A DNA stretch of 64,000 nt from Areca catechu (Eukaryota; Streptophyta; Magnoliopsida; Arecales; Arecaceae): contig CM038040.1 in NCBI GenBank assembly GCA_021397845.1, positions 44,101,088 through 44,165,087 on the forward strand, given 5' to 3'. The position numbers were made by a program, and so were the translations under genes. Under the pieces are notes generated by a model that made no database searches, was not told the DNA's origin, and saw nothing but the letters and a program-made list of their open reading frames with translations. Shown here piece after piece: positions 53,748 through 64,000 of this stretch (positions are counted from its first letter, which is position 1; every line of letters starts with the position of its first letter).

Positions 53748-54861
53748 TGTTGGAAAAAGTGAATAGAAATTTTTTATTTCTAAACTACCCTTTGGGATGG
53801 GAAACTATCCTGTGTAATGGAAACTATCCTATGGGATGGGAACTTTCAGTCCCACATGAAAAGATTGGAAAAAGAGAAGGCTCTTTATAAGAAAACATTT
53901 TTCCATGCTCTTGCTTTGAGGCTGATTATAGATAGAGAGCTTGAGGGTGATGCGTAGCATAACCCGCACGCGCACGCGCGTGTGCGATGAGCGACAAGGA
54001 CGTAATGGACGCTTTGTAAGCATACTTTGCACGTGAAACAACGGATCACGCGTCCCGAGGCATAATCACGCATCCGTTCACGGATCAACGTTTCTTTTGA
54101 GGCTCATTATAGATAGAGAGCTTGAGGATGATGCGTAGCATAACCCGCACGCGCACGCGCGTGTGCGATGAGCGACAATGACGCAATGGACGCTTTGTAG
54201 GCATACTTTGCACGTGAAACAACGGATCATGCGTCCCGAGGCATAATCACGCATCCGTTCACGGATCAACGTTTCTTCTGACGATCAAGGGTGCCATCGG
54301 ATTGTGAAACAATATATTGAGAAGCGCTCTGATCACGTGATCTTAAGATCACGGCACGAATCAGCGTATCAAGGCATCCGATCGTGATTGAGGAATCGTA
54401 TTGATCGCGTAAAGGCATATCTCACTATGAAAAGACATCGGAAACTCCCTCCGCTAAAATTAGAAGGTTGCTTCCAAGGGGCACCTTAAAGCTATAAATA
54501 GGTCCACATTCCTCATTTATTTAATCCATTCAATCCAATTTTTCTTTCCTTCTCTTAGGCATTTGCATACTCTAAATAACATAGTATAGCTTAGTGCATC
54601 GTAAGTCTCTTAGGCATTTGCATACTTTGAAAACAGAGTATAGCTATAGTGCATACAAAGAGAGAAAAGCATTCCTAGTTCGAGTTTTTAGTGAATTGTA
54701 GTGCTGCTTTCACCAGAAGAAAACTGTTATATCCTGGAAGATAATCGTCATAAAACTGTAAGCACCATTGCGGGATGAAATTATCTTAAGGACATAGAGT
54801 GTAACTCTAGACTCGGTCTTATCAATTAGGTAGCCATTGTTCACATTTATACCCACCAACA
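53748..54861 (+). repeat. 5' LTR of the right-hand copia
   Basis: 1114 bp, TGTTGG...CCAACA. Contains a 181-bp tandem duplication (about 53918-54098 and 54099-54279) with an alternating CGCACGCGCACGCGCG tract, the palindrome CGTGATCTTAAGATCACG (54336-54353), and GCTATAAATAGG near 54491 as TATA box. Confidence 0.88.
53918..54279 (+). repeat. 181-bp tandem duplication in the 5' LTR
   Basis: GAGGCT(G/C)ATTATAGATAGAG at 53918 and 54099, with near-identical following sequence to CACGGATCAACGTTTCTT. The 3' LTR has no equivalent pair. Confidence 0.88.
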
Positions 54862-54881
54862 ATCTTAAGACAATTTCTCTC
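54862..54881 (+). other. Unusual primer-site region (no tRNA match seen)
   Basis: ATCTTAAGACAATTTCTCTC directly follows the LTR where a tRNA primer site should start with TGG. CTTAAGACAATTTC (54864-54877) is a perfect reverse complement of 60568-60581 in the 3' LTR and pairs with 54777-54790 in the 5' LTR with one mismatch, giving a possible 14-bp stem across the LTR end. Confidence 0.55.
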
Positions 54882-54903
54882 GTACTGAAGTGCTGCTCAA
54901 GTG

Positions 54904-57900
54904 ATGGCAACAATGGCTGCACATGTTTAAGCCAAGAAGTCGGAGAAGTTTGATGGCACCGACTGCAAGAGATGGCAACAAAAAATGATATTCTATCTGA
55001 CAACTCTGAATCTGGTTAGAGTTCTCAACGAAGATCCACCAGTCCTGAAGGAAGGAGAGAACAACAAGCAAATTATCGCTACTATGGATGCATGGAAGCA
55101 TTCAGATTTTCTATGCAAAAACTACATCCTTAATGGATTAGAGAATACTCTGTACAATGTGTATAGTAGTATAAACACAGCAAAAGAGCTGTGGGCATCC
55201 TTGGATAAGAAGTACAAGATTGAGGATACAGGTCATAAAAAATTTATGGTCGGTTGGTTTCTTGACTACAAGATGGTAGATTATAAGACCGTTTTGGAGC
55301 AAGTTCAAGAACTGCAGATCATACTGCATGAGATACATACAGAAAGGATGTCTCTGAGTGAGTCATTCCAGGTAGCCACTATAATTGAGAAGCTACCTCC
55401 ATCATAGAAAGACTTTAAGAACTACCTGAAGCATAAGTGGAAGGAGATGTGACTTGAAGATCTAATAGTCCACCTGAGGATTGAGAAAAACAATAAGAGA
55501 CATGATAAAAAGACAAGAGGACATCATGCTGAGCCTAAAGCCAATCTCATGGAAGGAAAGGTCAACAAAAAAAAATGCAAGTTTCCAGGTGAAGGCTATA
55601 AACAGAAGAAGGACAATCCTAAGAAGTTCAAAGGCAAATGCTTCATTTATGGTAAAATAGGCCACAAATCTAAGAAGTGTCAGGGATGATATTGTTAGCA
55701 GTTGTGTTCGAAGCAAATATGGTTGATATATCAAATGAATGGTATGTTGACACTGGAGCTACTCGACATGTTTGCTCTGATAAGAGTATGTTCTCATTAT
55801 ATACTTTTATCAGAGGTAGAAATCTGCTAATGGGTAACTCCACTACATCGAAGATAGAAGGAATTGGCCGCATTATTCTAAAGATGACATCTGGCTAAGA
55901 GCTTCTACTGAACAATGTATTGCATATTCCTGACATTCATAAGAATTTGGTATCAGGCTCCCTCCTAAGCAAACATGGATTTTGGATGGTATTTTAGTCT
56001 GATAAATTTGTACTTACTAAAGGAGGGATCTTTCTAGGTAGAGGTTACTTGAATAATGGATTATTCAAGATGAATGTAATGACTATACATCGCAACCTTG
56101 AAAAGAATAAATATGCTTCTTCTGTTTATATGGTTGACTCCTCTTATTTATGGCATGATAGATTAGGTCATGTAAATTTTAATTCATTATAGAAATTAAT
56201 GAATTTAGAATTGTTACCTAATCATGAAATCGATCTACATTACAAATATGAGATATGTGTTGAAGCTAAGCTAGCCAAAACACCATTCCACTCAGTAGAA
56301 AGGAATACTGAACCTCTAGATTTGATCCACAGTGATCTATGTGACTTGAAGTCAGTACAATCTAGAGAAGGTAAAAAATATTTTATAACATTTTTGATGA
56401 TTCAACTAGATAATGTTATGTGTATCTACTAAAGTCTAAAGATGAGGGTTTAAACATGTTTAAATATTATAAGAATGAGGTTGAAAATCAGCTTGGTAAA
56501 AAGATCAAGGCTATAAGGAGTGATAGAGGTAGTGAATACGATGCATCGTTTAATGACTTTTATCAAGAACATGGCATTATTCATCAAACTACAGCTCCTT
56601 ATTCAACTCAATCTAATAGAATTACTGAACGCAAAAATCGAACATTGAAAGAAATGATGAATGCCATGTTGATAAATTCTGGTATACCACAGAATTTATG
56701 GGAAGAAATAATTTTCTCGGCTAATCATATTCTTAACAAAATACCTCTTAAAAAGGAATCACTCCATATGAATTATGGAAAGGGAAAAAGCCTTCTTATA
56801 ATTATCTAAAAGTGTGGGGGTGTCTAACTAATGTAGCTTTTTCAGATCTCAAAAAGGTCAAAATAGAACATAAAACTGTTGATTGTATTTTCATTGGTTA
56901 TGCACAAAACAATAGTGCATATCGCTTTCTAGTGCATAAATCAGATATATATGATATACAGGAAAATACAATTATGGAATCAAGAAATGTATCATTTTTT
57001 GAAGAGCTATTTCCTTATAAAGGGATATTTGATACAAGTTCAAACAAAAGAACTTATAATAATATGGCAAGTAGTAGTCATCAAGAAAAACATCCTGAAG
57101 ATGAACCTAGACGTAGTAAGAGACCTAAAATTACAAAATCTTTTGGTCATAATTACGTTACGTAATAATAGAAAATGTACCTTAGACATTCAAAGATGCA
57201 ATGTCTATACCAGAAGCACTCTTTTGGAAAGAAGCTATTAATAGCAAAATTGAGTCCATCATGTATAATCATACCTAGAAATTGGTAGATTTACCATCAG
57301 GTATAAAGCCTTTGGGATATAAATGGATTTTCAAGAAGAAGTTAAAGGCTGATGGATCAATTGATAAGTATAAATCCACATTAGTAACTAAAGGCTTTAA
57401 ACAAAAAGAAGGTCTAGACTTCTTTGATACTTATTCACCTGTAACAAGGATAACATCCATAAGAATGTTAATCGCTATTGCAGTTATTAACAATCTTGAA
57501 ATACATCAAATGGATGTAAAAATAGCTTTCCTTAATGGTGAATTAGAGGAGAAAATTTATATGGAACAACCTGAAGGGTTTGTAGTTTCAGGCAAAGAAA
57601 AGAAGGTGTGCAGACTTGTGAAATCCTTATATGGATTAAAACAAGCACCTAAACAATGGCATATAAAATTTGACAATGTAATATTGTCTAATGGATTCAA
57701 AATCAATGAATGCGATAAATGTGTATTTACCAAAACCCTACCTAAAGGGTATATCTTAGTCTGCTTATACGTGGATAATTTGTTAATCATTGATAGTGAT
57801 ACTGATATGATTAAACAAACAAAGAAAATATTGATCAAACATTTTGATATGAAAGATATGGGTATCGCAGACATTATACTAGGAATTAAAATCACTAGAA

Positions 57901-58721
57901 TGTCTAATAAAATAATATTATCTCTATCTCACTATATTGAGAAAATATTAGATAAATTCAAGAAATATGATACCAGTCTGCTCAGAACACCTGTAAATAT
58001 TAATCTACATCTTGCTAAGTATACCGGGGAACCCATATTATAATTAGAATATTCATGTATAATTGATAATTTAATGTATGCCATGAATTGCACCCATCCT
58101 GACATAGCATATGCTGTCAATAAGTTAAGCAGGTTTACTAGTAATCCAGGTCCAAATCATTGGATAGCACTAGTAAGGGTATTACGATATCTACAATATA
58201 CCCTAAATTCTTAATTACATTATATCACATATCCAGCTATACTAGAAGGATATAGTGATGCTAACTGGATATCTTCTTCATAAGATATTAAATCTACTAG
58301 TGGATATGTGTTCACCTTAGAAGGAGGTGCACTGTCATAGAAATTCTCAAAACAAACTTGTATAGCTCGGTTCACAATGAAATCAGAGTTCATAACTTTA
58401 GATAAAGCTAGAGAAGAAGCAGAATGGCTTCGAAATCTTTCGGAGGATATTCCATGTTAGTCTAAACCTACGTCTGTAATATATATTCATTGTGATAATC
58501 AATCAGTTATTTGCAGAGCACAGAATAAAATGTATAATGGTAAGTCTAGATATATACGTCACAGACATAATACCATTAAGCAATTACTTTTAAATGGAAT
58601 AATCTTCATTGACTACATTCAGTCAAAGAAAAACCTTGCAGATCCACTGACAAAAGGTTTACCAAAAGATCAAGTAAATTGTTTATCGAGGGGAATGGGC
58701 TTAAAGCCTATAACAAATTAA
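54904..58721 (+). pseudogene. Copia gag-pol of the right-hand element (many breaks)
   Basis: Gag from the ATG at 54904, open mainly at 54985-55407 (EKFDGTDCKRWQQKMIFYLT, then SLDKKYKIEDTG), zinc knuckle FIYGKIGHKSKKC (first Cys position altered, about 55655). Protease NEWYVDTGATRHVCSDKS (55737). Pre-integrase SSYLWHDRLGHVNFNSL and integrase core with HSDLCD, RSDRGSEYD and ITERKNRT (56330-56660). RT 57282-58043 with KWIFKKKLKADGS, HQMDVKIAFLNGELEEKIYM and CLYVDNLLII, where the second Asp of YVDD is Asn. RNase H with EGYSDANWISS and a KNLADPLTKGLP end (58721). Stops near 54929, 55406, 55452, 55688, 55898, 55995, 56190, 58042, 58214 and others show it is dead. Confidence 0.88.
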
Positions 58722-59374
58722 TCTTCATAGTTGATACCCAACCTAGTTGACTGGAGATCCCAAGATCTAGGTTCAAAAGGGACAACTAAATTATGAAGAG
58801 GTCAACGAAGCACTAAAGATATAAATTCCTACTCATTCCTATGATAATCAGTGCTGCATGCTAAAGGTACTAGGATAAGTATAGTTTTTAATGATTCTTA
58901 TGACATGAATATCATGTGGGATATAGAAGGGTACTCTTAATAATATTCACCTATGTGAGTATGAACTGGACCAATTCTATGAGAATTTTAAAGGCTTTAA
59001 TTCTCTAAAGCACTCATGAAACCAGGAGTTGTTTACGGCCAAAATGAACACAACCATGAGAACCAAAAGGAATGCTCAGAAAGAAGTTGTGTGATTGTTA
59101 TTGTCTTAGTTTATATCAAATGTGTGATTGTTATTGTCTTAGTTTATATCAAATGCTAAAAGTTCAAGACATCACGTTCACTTTTAGCAAGTAAACTCGA
59201 TAACAAAATACTAAGGAAGGTTCAAAGCCATAAGCTACCTATCCTGATATAACTTCATTCCATTTACTCTTTTTAAGTGTCTGCATACTCATTTATATTT
59301 AAAAATCCATATTTGTGGAGAATTGCCTTTATTGATATTTGATATTAGTTCAAAATTCCATTCATGTAGGGGAT
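58722..59374 (+). other. Copia 3' untranslated region and polypurine tract
   Basis: No ORF. Holds a perfect 33-bp tandem duplication (59088-59154) and ends with a short purine tract GTAGGGGAT (59366-59374) at the 3' LTR. Confidence 0.7.
59088..59154 (+). repeat. Perfect 33-bp tandem duplication
   Basis: TGTGTGATTGTTATTGTCTT at 59088 recurs at 59121 with identical following bases; two copies. Confidence 0.9.
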
Positions 59375-60652
59375 TGTTAGAAAAAGTGAATATGAATTTT
59401 TTATTCCTAAACTACCCTTTGGGATGGAAAACTATCATATAGGATGGAAACTATCCTGTGGGATGGGGACTTTTAGTCCTACATGGAAAGATTGGAAAAA
59501 GAGAATGCTCTTTATAAGAAAACCTTTTTTCCATGCTCTTGCTTTGAGGCACGCACATGTGCGATGGCAACAAGGGTGCTTTGTAGGCGCGCTTTGTAGG
59601 CGCACTTTGCACTTCGCATCATCGCAAGGAGCTTGAGGAGCCTTTAAGTTTTTCTTGATCAAACAAATCAAACGTTCGAGATTGATTGGCACCACATCAG
59701 GGTTGCAAGGAGGTGAGTCGGCTCCATTCTATAGTTGCGGGGTGGCGAGTCGACTCGGATGTTTGGGAGTCGGCTCGGATCCACAGATCGATAATATACG
59801 GTCTGGCCAAGTCGACTCGAGTGGTTCGAGCTGGCTCGGATCTACAAAACGGTCTGGTCGAGTCAACTCGAGTGGTTCGAGCTGACTCGGATCCACAGAA
59901 TAGTAACGTGCGGTCTGGCCGAGCTGACTCGACTAGGGTGCTCTCTGTAGCAAGGAGTTGACTCGAGTGATTCGAGCTGACTCGGATAACGAGATTTCAG
60001 AATCGTGAAACAATGGATCACGCATCCAGAGGCATAATCACCCGTCTGTTCACGGATCAACGTTTCTTCTGACGATTAAGGGGGCCATCGGATCGTGAAA
60101 CAACGTATTGAGAAGCGCTTTGATCGCGTGATCTTAAGATCATGGCACGAATCAGCGTATCAAGATGTCCGATCGTAATTGAGGAATCGTATTGATCGCG
60201 TAAAGGCATATCTTACTATAAAAAGACGTTGGAAACTCCCTCCGATGAAATCAGAAGGTTGCTTCCAAGGGGCACCTTAAGGCTATAAATAGGTCCACAT
60301 TCCTCATTTATTTAATCCATTCAATCCAATTTTTCTTTCCTTCTCTTAGGCATTTGCATACTCTAAATAACATAGTATAGCTTAGTGCATCGTAAGTCTC
60401 TTAGGCATTTGCATACTTTGAAAACAGAGTATAGCTATAGTGCATACAAAGAGAGAAAATCATTCATGGTTTGAATTTCTGTTGAATTATAGTGCTGCTT
60501 TCACCAGAAGAAGACCGTTATATATTGGGAGACAATCGTCATAAAACTGTAAGCACCATTGCGGGACGAAATTGTCTTAAGGACATAGAGTGCAACTCTA
60601 GACTCGGTCTTGTCAATTAAGTAGCCATTGTTCACATTCATACCCACCAACA
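59375..60652 (+). repeat. 3' LTR of the right-hand copia
   Basis: 1278 bp, TGTTAG...CCAACA. Matches the 5' LTR at both ends, but between about 59570 and 60000 it has a different block (see 59700-59995). The palindrome TGATCTTAAGATCA (60129-60142) and TATA box GCTATAAATAGG (about 60283) are shared with the 5' LTR. Confidence 0.88.
59700..59995 (+). repeat. GTCGACTCGAGTGGTTCGAG repeat block in the 3' LTR
   Basis: Four to five irregular units of about 50-75 bp carrying GTC(G/A)ACTCGAGTG(G/A)TTCGAG and CTGACTCGGATCCACA. The block is absent from the 5' LTR, which has the 181-bp duplication instead. Confidence 0.8.
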
Positions 60653-60657
60653 AGTTA
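60653..60657. repeat. Target-site duplication AGTTA, right copy
   Basis: Matches 53743-53747 and directly follows the CCAACA end of the 3' LTR. Confidence 0.82.
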
Positions 60658-61499
60658 AGCATACTTGTGATAGCATGTGAAGATTCCAAACATTGATTAG
60701 CATGCAGGTGTACAGTATCCTGAAGAATAACATCATGGGTGAACATGGAGAAAAGCATTCAGAACATGAAGAGCAATCCGGTAATTCTCAAAAGATAATA
60801 TGTTGTATAGAAAACAGGGAGTGCTTTTGAAATAAATTGAAGAGAAATTAGATAGTGCCAGTTATCTGCTGAAATTTCAGAAGCAGGCAATGTATGTATA
60901 TTAGTAATATAGATGAGATAGTATAGCATTGGCACAATTATTGGCACACTGTGGATGCAAGTAATATGGAAATAGTTTGCCTTGTTTCAGCATGAGTCCC
61001 ACCTGCATCATGAAATAAAAACGAGAGAAAGATCGTTTCCTATCTCTACTTTTTCTTTCCTCTATTCTTTTATTTTGTTGATATTTTTTTCTTTTTTGAT
61101 TCTTTCTATTTCAATATTTTGAACTATTGTCTTATTTTTTTTGTTCTTTTTTTCCTTCTTTTCTTCTTTTGTTCTTTTTCTTTTTATCTTCATTCAAATC
61201 TGGAACCAGCATGGGTACTGTAGGTAATATGCAATGACCATAGCAACTGAAGGAATAAGAATAGTGTAGAATTTTTGGTACAGGCGGAGTAGGGCGTGTG
61301 TCCCTCCAGATTAGGTAGCTGGACCACAGGGTATAAACAAGTAGATATTAAAAGATCCTGCACAACAGCTGAAGATGTACTGCAGCTTGAAATAGTACAA
61401 TTTGAGGATGACAGGTAGATTACTCGACTTCTGAGGTATTGTCCATTCTCACCAAAAACCAAAATGGTACTATATGCGAGCACTGGGCAGGTAAGAGAT
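60658..61499 (-). other. LINE 3' region, right part
   Basis: No conserved domain. It has a 160-bp T/C-rich tract (61030-61195), a purine tract on the minus strand that could be an internal or alternative poly(A)-like end. Confidence 0.45.
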
Positions 61500-62025
61500 A
61501 TATGTAGCACATCATCATTCAAATGCAATCTATAGAAGTCAGTCCACATAATAGCCGCAAGATTTGGATGAATTGGATCATTTTGGTGGATGAAGAAGTC
61601 TCCTTTCCGAGCTAAAGATGCTAAGAAATCTGCAGCTCGGTTAGCTTCACGGTATTCATGGTGAAAGGATATTAAGTAAAACCTAAATTTTCAATACAAG
61701 ATACTTGCAATAAAGGATTAATTGGCAGATTGTCAACATGAGTTTTAGTCATCCACCTTAATGCCGTTAATGAGTCACCTTCAACAATTAGTTTATTGAT
61801 AGAAAGGTGAAGTAAGGAAAATTTAATCCCATTCCAAGCTGTAGCGAGCTCGGTATTTGGAACACCGGTTTGCAATATCAATTTACCTCCTGCATGAATT
61901 AAAATACCATGATAGTCATGAATAATATAAATAATGGAAGTAGTAACCTGTGAGATAGAAGTATCAAAACTCAACTTGAGAACTCCAATGGATGGGGAAA
62001 GCCAGCAAACAAGAGTAGGGCCCAC
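61500..62025 (-). pseudogene. LINE RNase H-like domain
   Basis: Minus strand from 62025: SPSIGVLKLSFDTSIS, IIHDYHGILIHAGG, ELATAWNGIKFSLLHLSINK, LIVEGDSLTALRWM and, in a neighbouring frame after about 61675, YREANRAADFLASLARKGD. These are the conserved blocks of the RVT_3 RNase H found at the C-terminus of plant LINE ORF2. The frame breaks once near 61675. Confidence 0.82.
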
Positions 62026-62291
62026 AAGGTGATTTGAAAGAGGGATTGGATCTTTCCAGTTCCATGACTGGTTGTCAAGATAAGTAGCATTGAAAGTATG
62101 CTTATCTAAAGTGTAATAGCATGAATATACCTAACCAATTAAGAATGCATCATAAAAGTATTTTGAAAAAGTCTTCTATTTCGAGCTTTCCAAATAAGCC
62201 ATGCAGTGTAAGCAAAAGTATTTTTGATAACCATGTTAACCTGAGAATACGATAGAAAGGTCTAAAGATGAGTCAAATCATTAAAATTATA

Positions 62292-62495
62292 CTACCAACC
62301 AAAAGTAGAGGCCATTTGTTGCCGGCAATCTTTTACAAAAGGACAATTAATAATGACATGCTTACAATCTTCAATTTGAGAATGGAAAATATCACAGAAA
62401 ACTTGATCATCATTGATGATACCTTTATCACAGAGGAGCTTCTTATAGGGCAATTTATGCCTAGGAAGCTTCAACCAAAAAGTTTTTAGTCTCAT
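62292..62495 (-). pseudogene. LINE zinc-binding (zf-RVT) domain
   Basis: Minus strand FWLKLPRHKLPYKKLLCDKG, then CDIFHSQIEDCKHVIINCPF. This is the zf-RVT pattern between RT and RNase H in plant LINEs; the first Cys pair is partly changed (VFCDIF). Confidence 0.75.
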
Positions 62496-62519
62496 AGAAA
62501 TTTCTAACTTCCAAAGCCA

Positions 62520-64000
62520 GGAGAAAAAGAAATAATTATCGTGCTCGGGCTGGCCAAGAATATGGTGGATGTCCTTCTAGGTCACCCGATGTTGACCAGT
62601 AGGGCCCCAAGTTAATTAATCCCTCCAAATCCCCATAGACATTTGTATCCTGCTAATTAGTTAAAACAGGTCTTGAGAGAAAAGATCTTGAAGTCAAAAT
62701 TCCAGCTTCTTTCAGAGGTAATAAGCTGCTAACCTTCTATCCTTGAATAGAAATGTCCATGTTAATAAAGGTAGGCCAAGAAAATAAAGGAAACATAGAC
62801 AACCAAGGATCATTCAAAATAGTAATATCCTCCCCCGACCCAATTGTCCAGAGAAATTGGAAACCAATTTTTTGACCATATTCAACAATCCGAGTCCAAG
62901 TATGAGAACACTTTTTGGCTTCTTATAGTTATACCATCTACCAGAGAATCTATACTTAGCACCAACTAGTTAGGCCCAGAGTGAGGAATGATTCAAGATA
63001 ATATGAGCAGCCAATTTGCCAAAAAGAGCTTTATGTTTGTCAAACAAGGAGACAATTCCAAGCCCCTCCTTATGTTTTAGGGAGCACATGCGATGCCAAA
63101 AATAAAGATGCATGCCATGCCTCTCTATAGTATGCCCTCAAAGAAAAGCTCTGATGTCCTTTTCAATCCGCGATAGCACCAAATTAGGTAGATGTATAAC
63201 TGCCATGGCATAATTGGATAAAGGTGACAGCACCGATTGAATTAAGGTCATTCGACCAGCAAAAGAGAGCGATCGCCACTTCCAGCTATCTATTTTTGAA
63301 CTAACTGCATAAAAAGATAAGTTAGATCATTCATTTGTAATTTTTTACCAAATAAAGGAATCCCGAGATACTTCCAAGTATCTCTTTTTTTCATTATTTG
63401 CAGTACCGAACATATACTTCTTCTAATGCTTCGTGGGGTAATTAGATTAAAAGTGGCATAAGATTTCGAAACATTGATAGTTTAACCATAGATGGTATAG
63501 TAAGCATCAAGAATAGCTTTAAAACAAATGCCATCTTGAATTATAGCTCGAATGGCCAATAGCATGTCATCAGTATAAAGAATATGAGAAATATTTGGAC
63601 CATTCTTGACCGGAGTAAATACTTTTAGCAACTGCTGCTGCACTGCAAATTTAACAAATTTGGAGAAAATATCAATACATAAAATAAATAAGGGGATATA
63701 GAGGATAACCTTGACAAAGTTCTCTACTCGGGAGAATCCAGTCAATAAGGGATCCGTTAATTAAAATGGTGTACTTGAAATTTGCAACACAGAGAAGGAC
63801 CCTATCAATAAATTTAGGGTGAAAGCTAAAATGTTGTAAGACTTTGACGTTAAAAAATCATAAAAGTCGATCATAAGCTAATTCCATATCTACTTTCATG
63901 GCCATAAGATATTTCCTTCTCGAGGCATGCATCAAAGAATGCATAATTTTTTAGACAGTTAAAATGTTGTCAGAAATATTTCGGCCTGGCAGAAAAGCTC
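62520..64000 (-). pseudogene. LINE reverse transcriptase domain (partial, broken)
   Basis: Minus strand near the window end: MKVDMELAYDRLL, FHPKFIDRVLLCV and TILINGS, then at 63745-63482 LFILCIDIFSKFVKFAVQQQ and HILYTDDMLLAIRA, where YTDD replaces the usual YADD. Thumb-region sequence follows in shifted frames (TWKYLGIPLFGKKLQMN). Target-primed reverse transcription is the family function. Stops at about 63482 and many later show decay; the endonuclease domain would lie beyond 64000. Confidence 0.85.

Larger units (their letters stand above)
53748..60652 (+). mobile_element. Ty1/copia (TNT1-like) retrotransposon, structurally complete
   Basis: 6905 bp with LTRs 53748-54861 and 59375-60652, one gag-pol region and TSD AGTTA. 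Domain order gag, protease, integrase, RT, RNase H is copia. There is no Met-tRNA primer site after the 5' LTR. Gag-pol has about a dozen stops or shifts. The two LTRs share ends and much of their length but have different internal repeat blocks. It is inserted in the 3' region of a LINE. Confidence 0.88.
52745..64000 (-). mobile_element. LINE (non-LTR retrotransposon), split by copia, runs off the window
   Basis: On the minus strand the order is RT (window end to about 63000), zinc-binding domain (62292-62495), RNase H (62025-61500), a long 3' region, then a poly(A) tail seen as T16 at 52749-52764. The copia element 53748-60652 sits inside the 3' region. The claim that 52745-53742 belongs to the same LINE rests on the copia TSD, the similar style of both flanks and the terminal poly(A); a purine-rich stretch at 61030-61195 could be an alternative 3' end. 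Only the 3' half of the LINE is in the window. Confidence 0.6.

Noticed and set aside
53918..54279. tRNA or small RNA gene suggested by the GC-rich duplicated block
   Set aside because: No cloverleaf, A/B box or terminator arrangement could be found; it is a tandem duplication inside an LTR.
59655..59961. Short Ser/Arg/Gly-rich frames in the 3' LTR
   Set aside because: They are translations of the GTCGACTCGAG repeat block.

Overview
This is a plant nuclear window. It has GT-AG introns, plant-type LTR retrotransposons with a Met-tRNA primer site, a plant LINE, and one host gene whose first exon is very GC-rich, as in many monocots. A large-genome monocot such as a palm is my guess; the sequence does not prove it. 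By my reading about four fifths of the window is transposable-element DNA, much of it nested.

Host gene. The one intact cellular gene is on the minus strand. It is a TSJT1-like / aluminium-induced-protein family member (DUF3700, YGL and LRDR motifs). I could trace all five coding exons with correct phases: 46758-46556, 23120-22880, 22783-22663, 20538-20429 and 19607-19572, together 236 residues. Intron 1 is about 23.4 kb. It is filled with a truncated chromovirus (about 24.6-28.7 kb), a rearranged copia relic (28.7-32.4 kb), a complete Tat-like Ty3/gypsy element (32700-44333, TSD ATTCC) and a long TATG/CATA microsatellite.

Left side (1-19333). A GC-rich array of a 185-bp repeat, built of three related ~61-bp subunits, belongs to a larger LTR-like element starting at 380. 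It is split by an 11.1-kb Sirevirus-type copia element (854-11937, TSD CGGGC) that carries an extra ORF after pol. Next come a microsatellite, a chimeric pair of gene fragments (Tic20-like plus histone H4), a copia gag-protease relic with a foreign ~250-bp insert, a SKP1 5' fragment, and the LTR plus primer site of another minus-strand gypsy element, which abuts the 3' end of the host gene.

Right side (46759-64000). About 340 bp upstream of the host start codon lies a second, inverted and truncated copy of the 185-bp array (47103-48386). Then come AT-rich intergenic DNA with two foldback/MITE-like elements (about 49447-50182 and 51743-52369), and a minus-strand LINE that runs off the window end. 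The LINE is split by a 6.9-kb copia element (53748-60652, TSD AGTTA).

The most unusual points are: two antisense coding units, one spliced, between integrase and 3' LTR of the Tat element; the extra ORF and dense 16-bp palindrome arrays of the Sirevirus; the trimeric 185-bp array as part of a mobile unit; the mismatched LTR pair and missing tRNA primer site of the right-hand copia; and a 711-nt coding sequence spread over 27 kb. All coordinates were read by eye; exact TE edges without TSDs are approximate.
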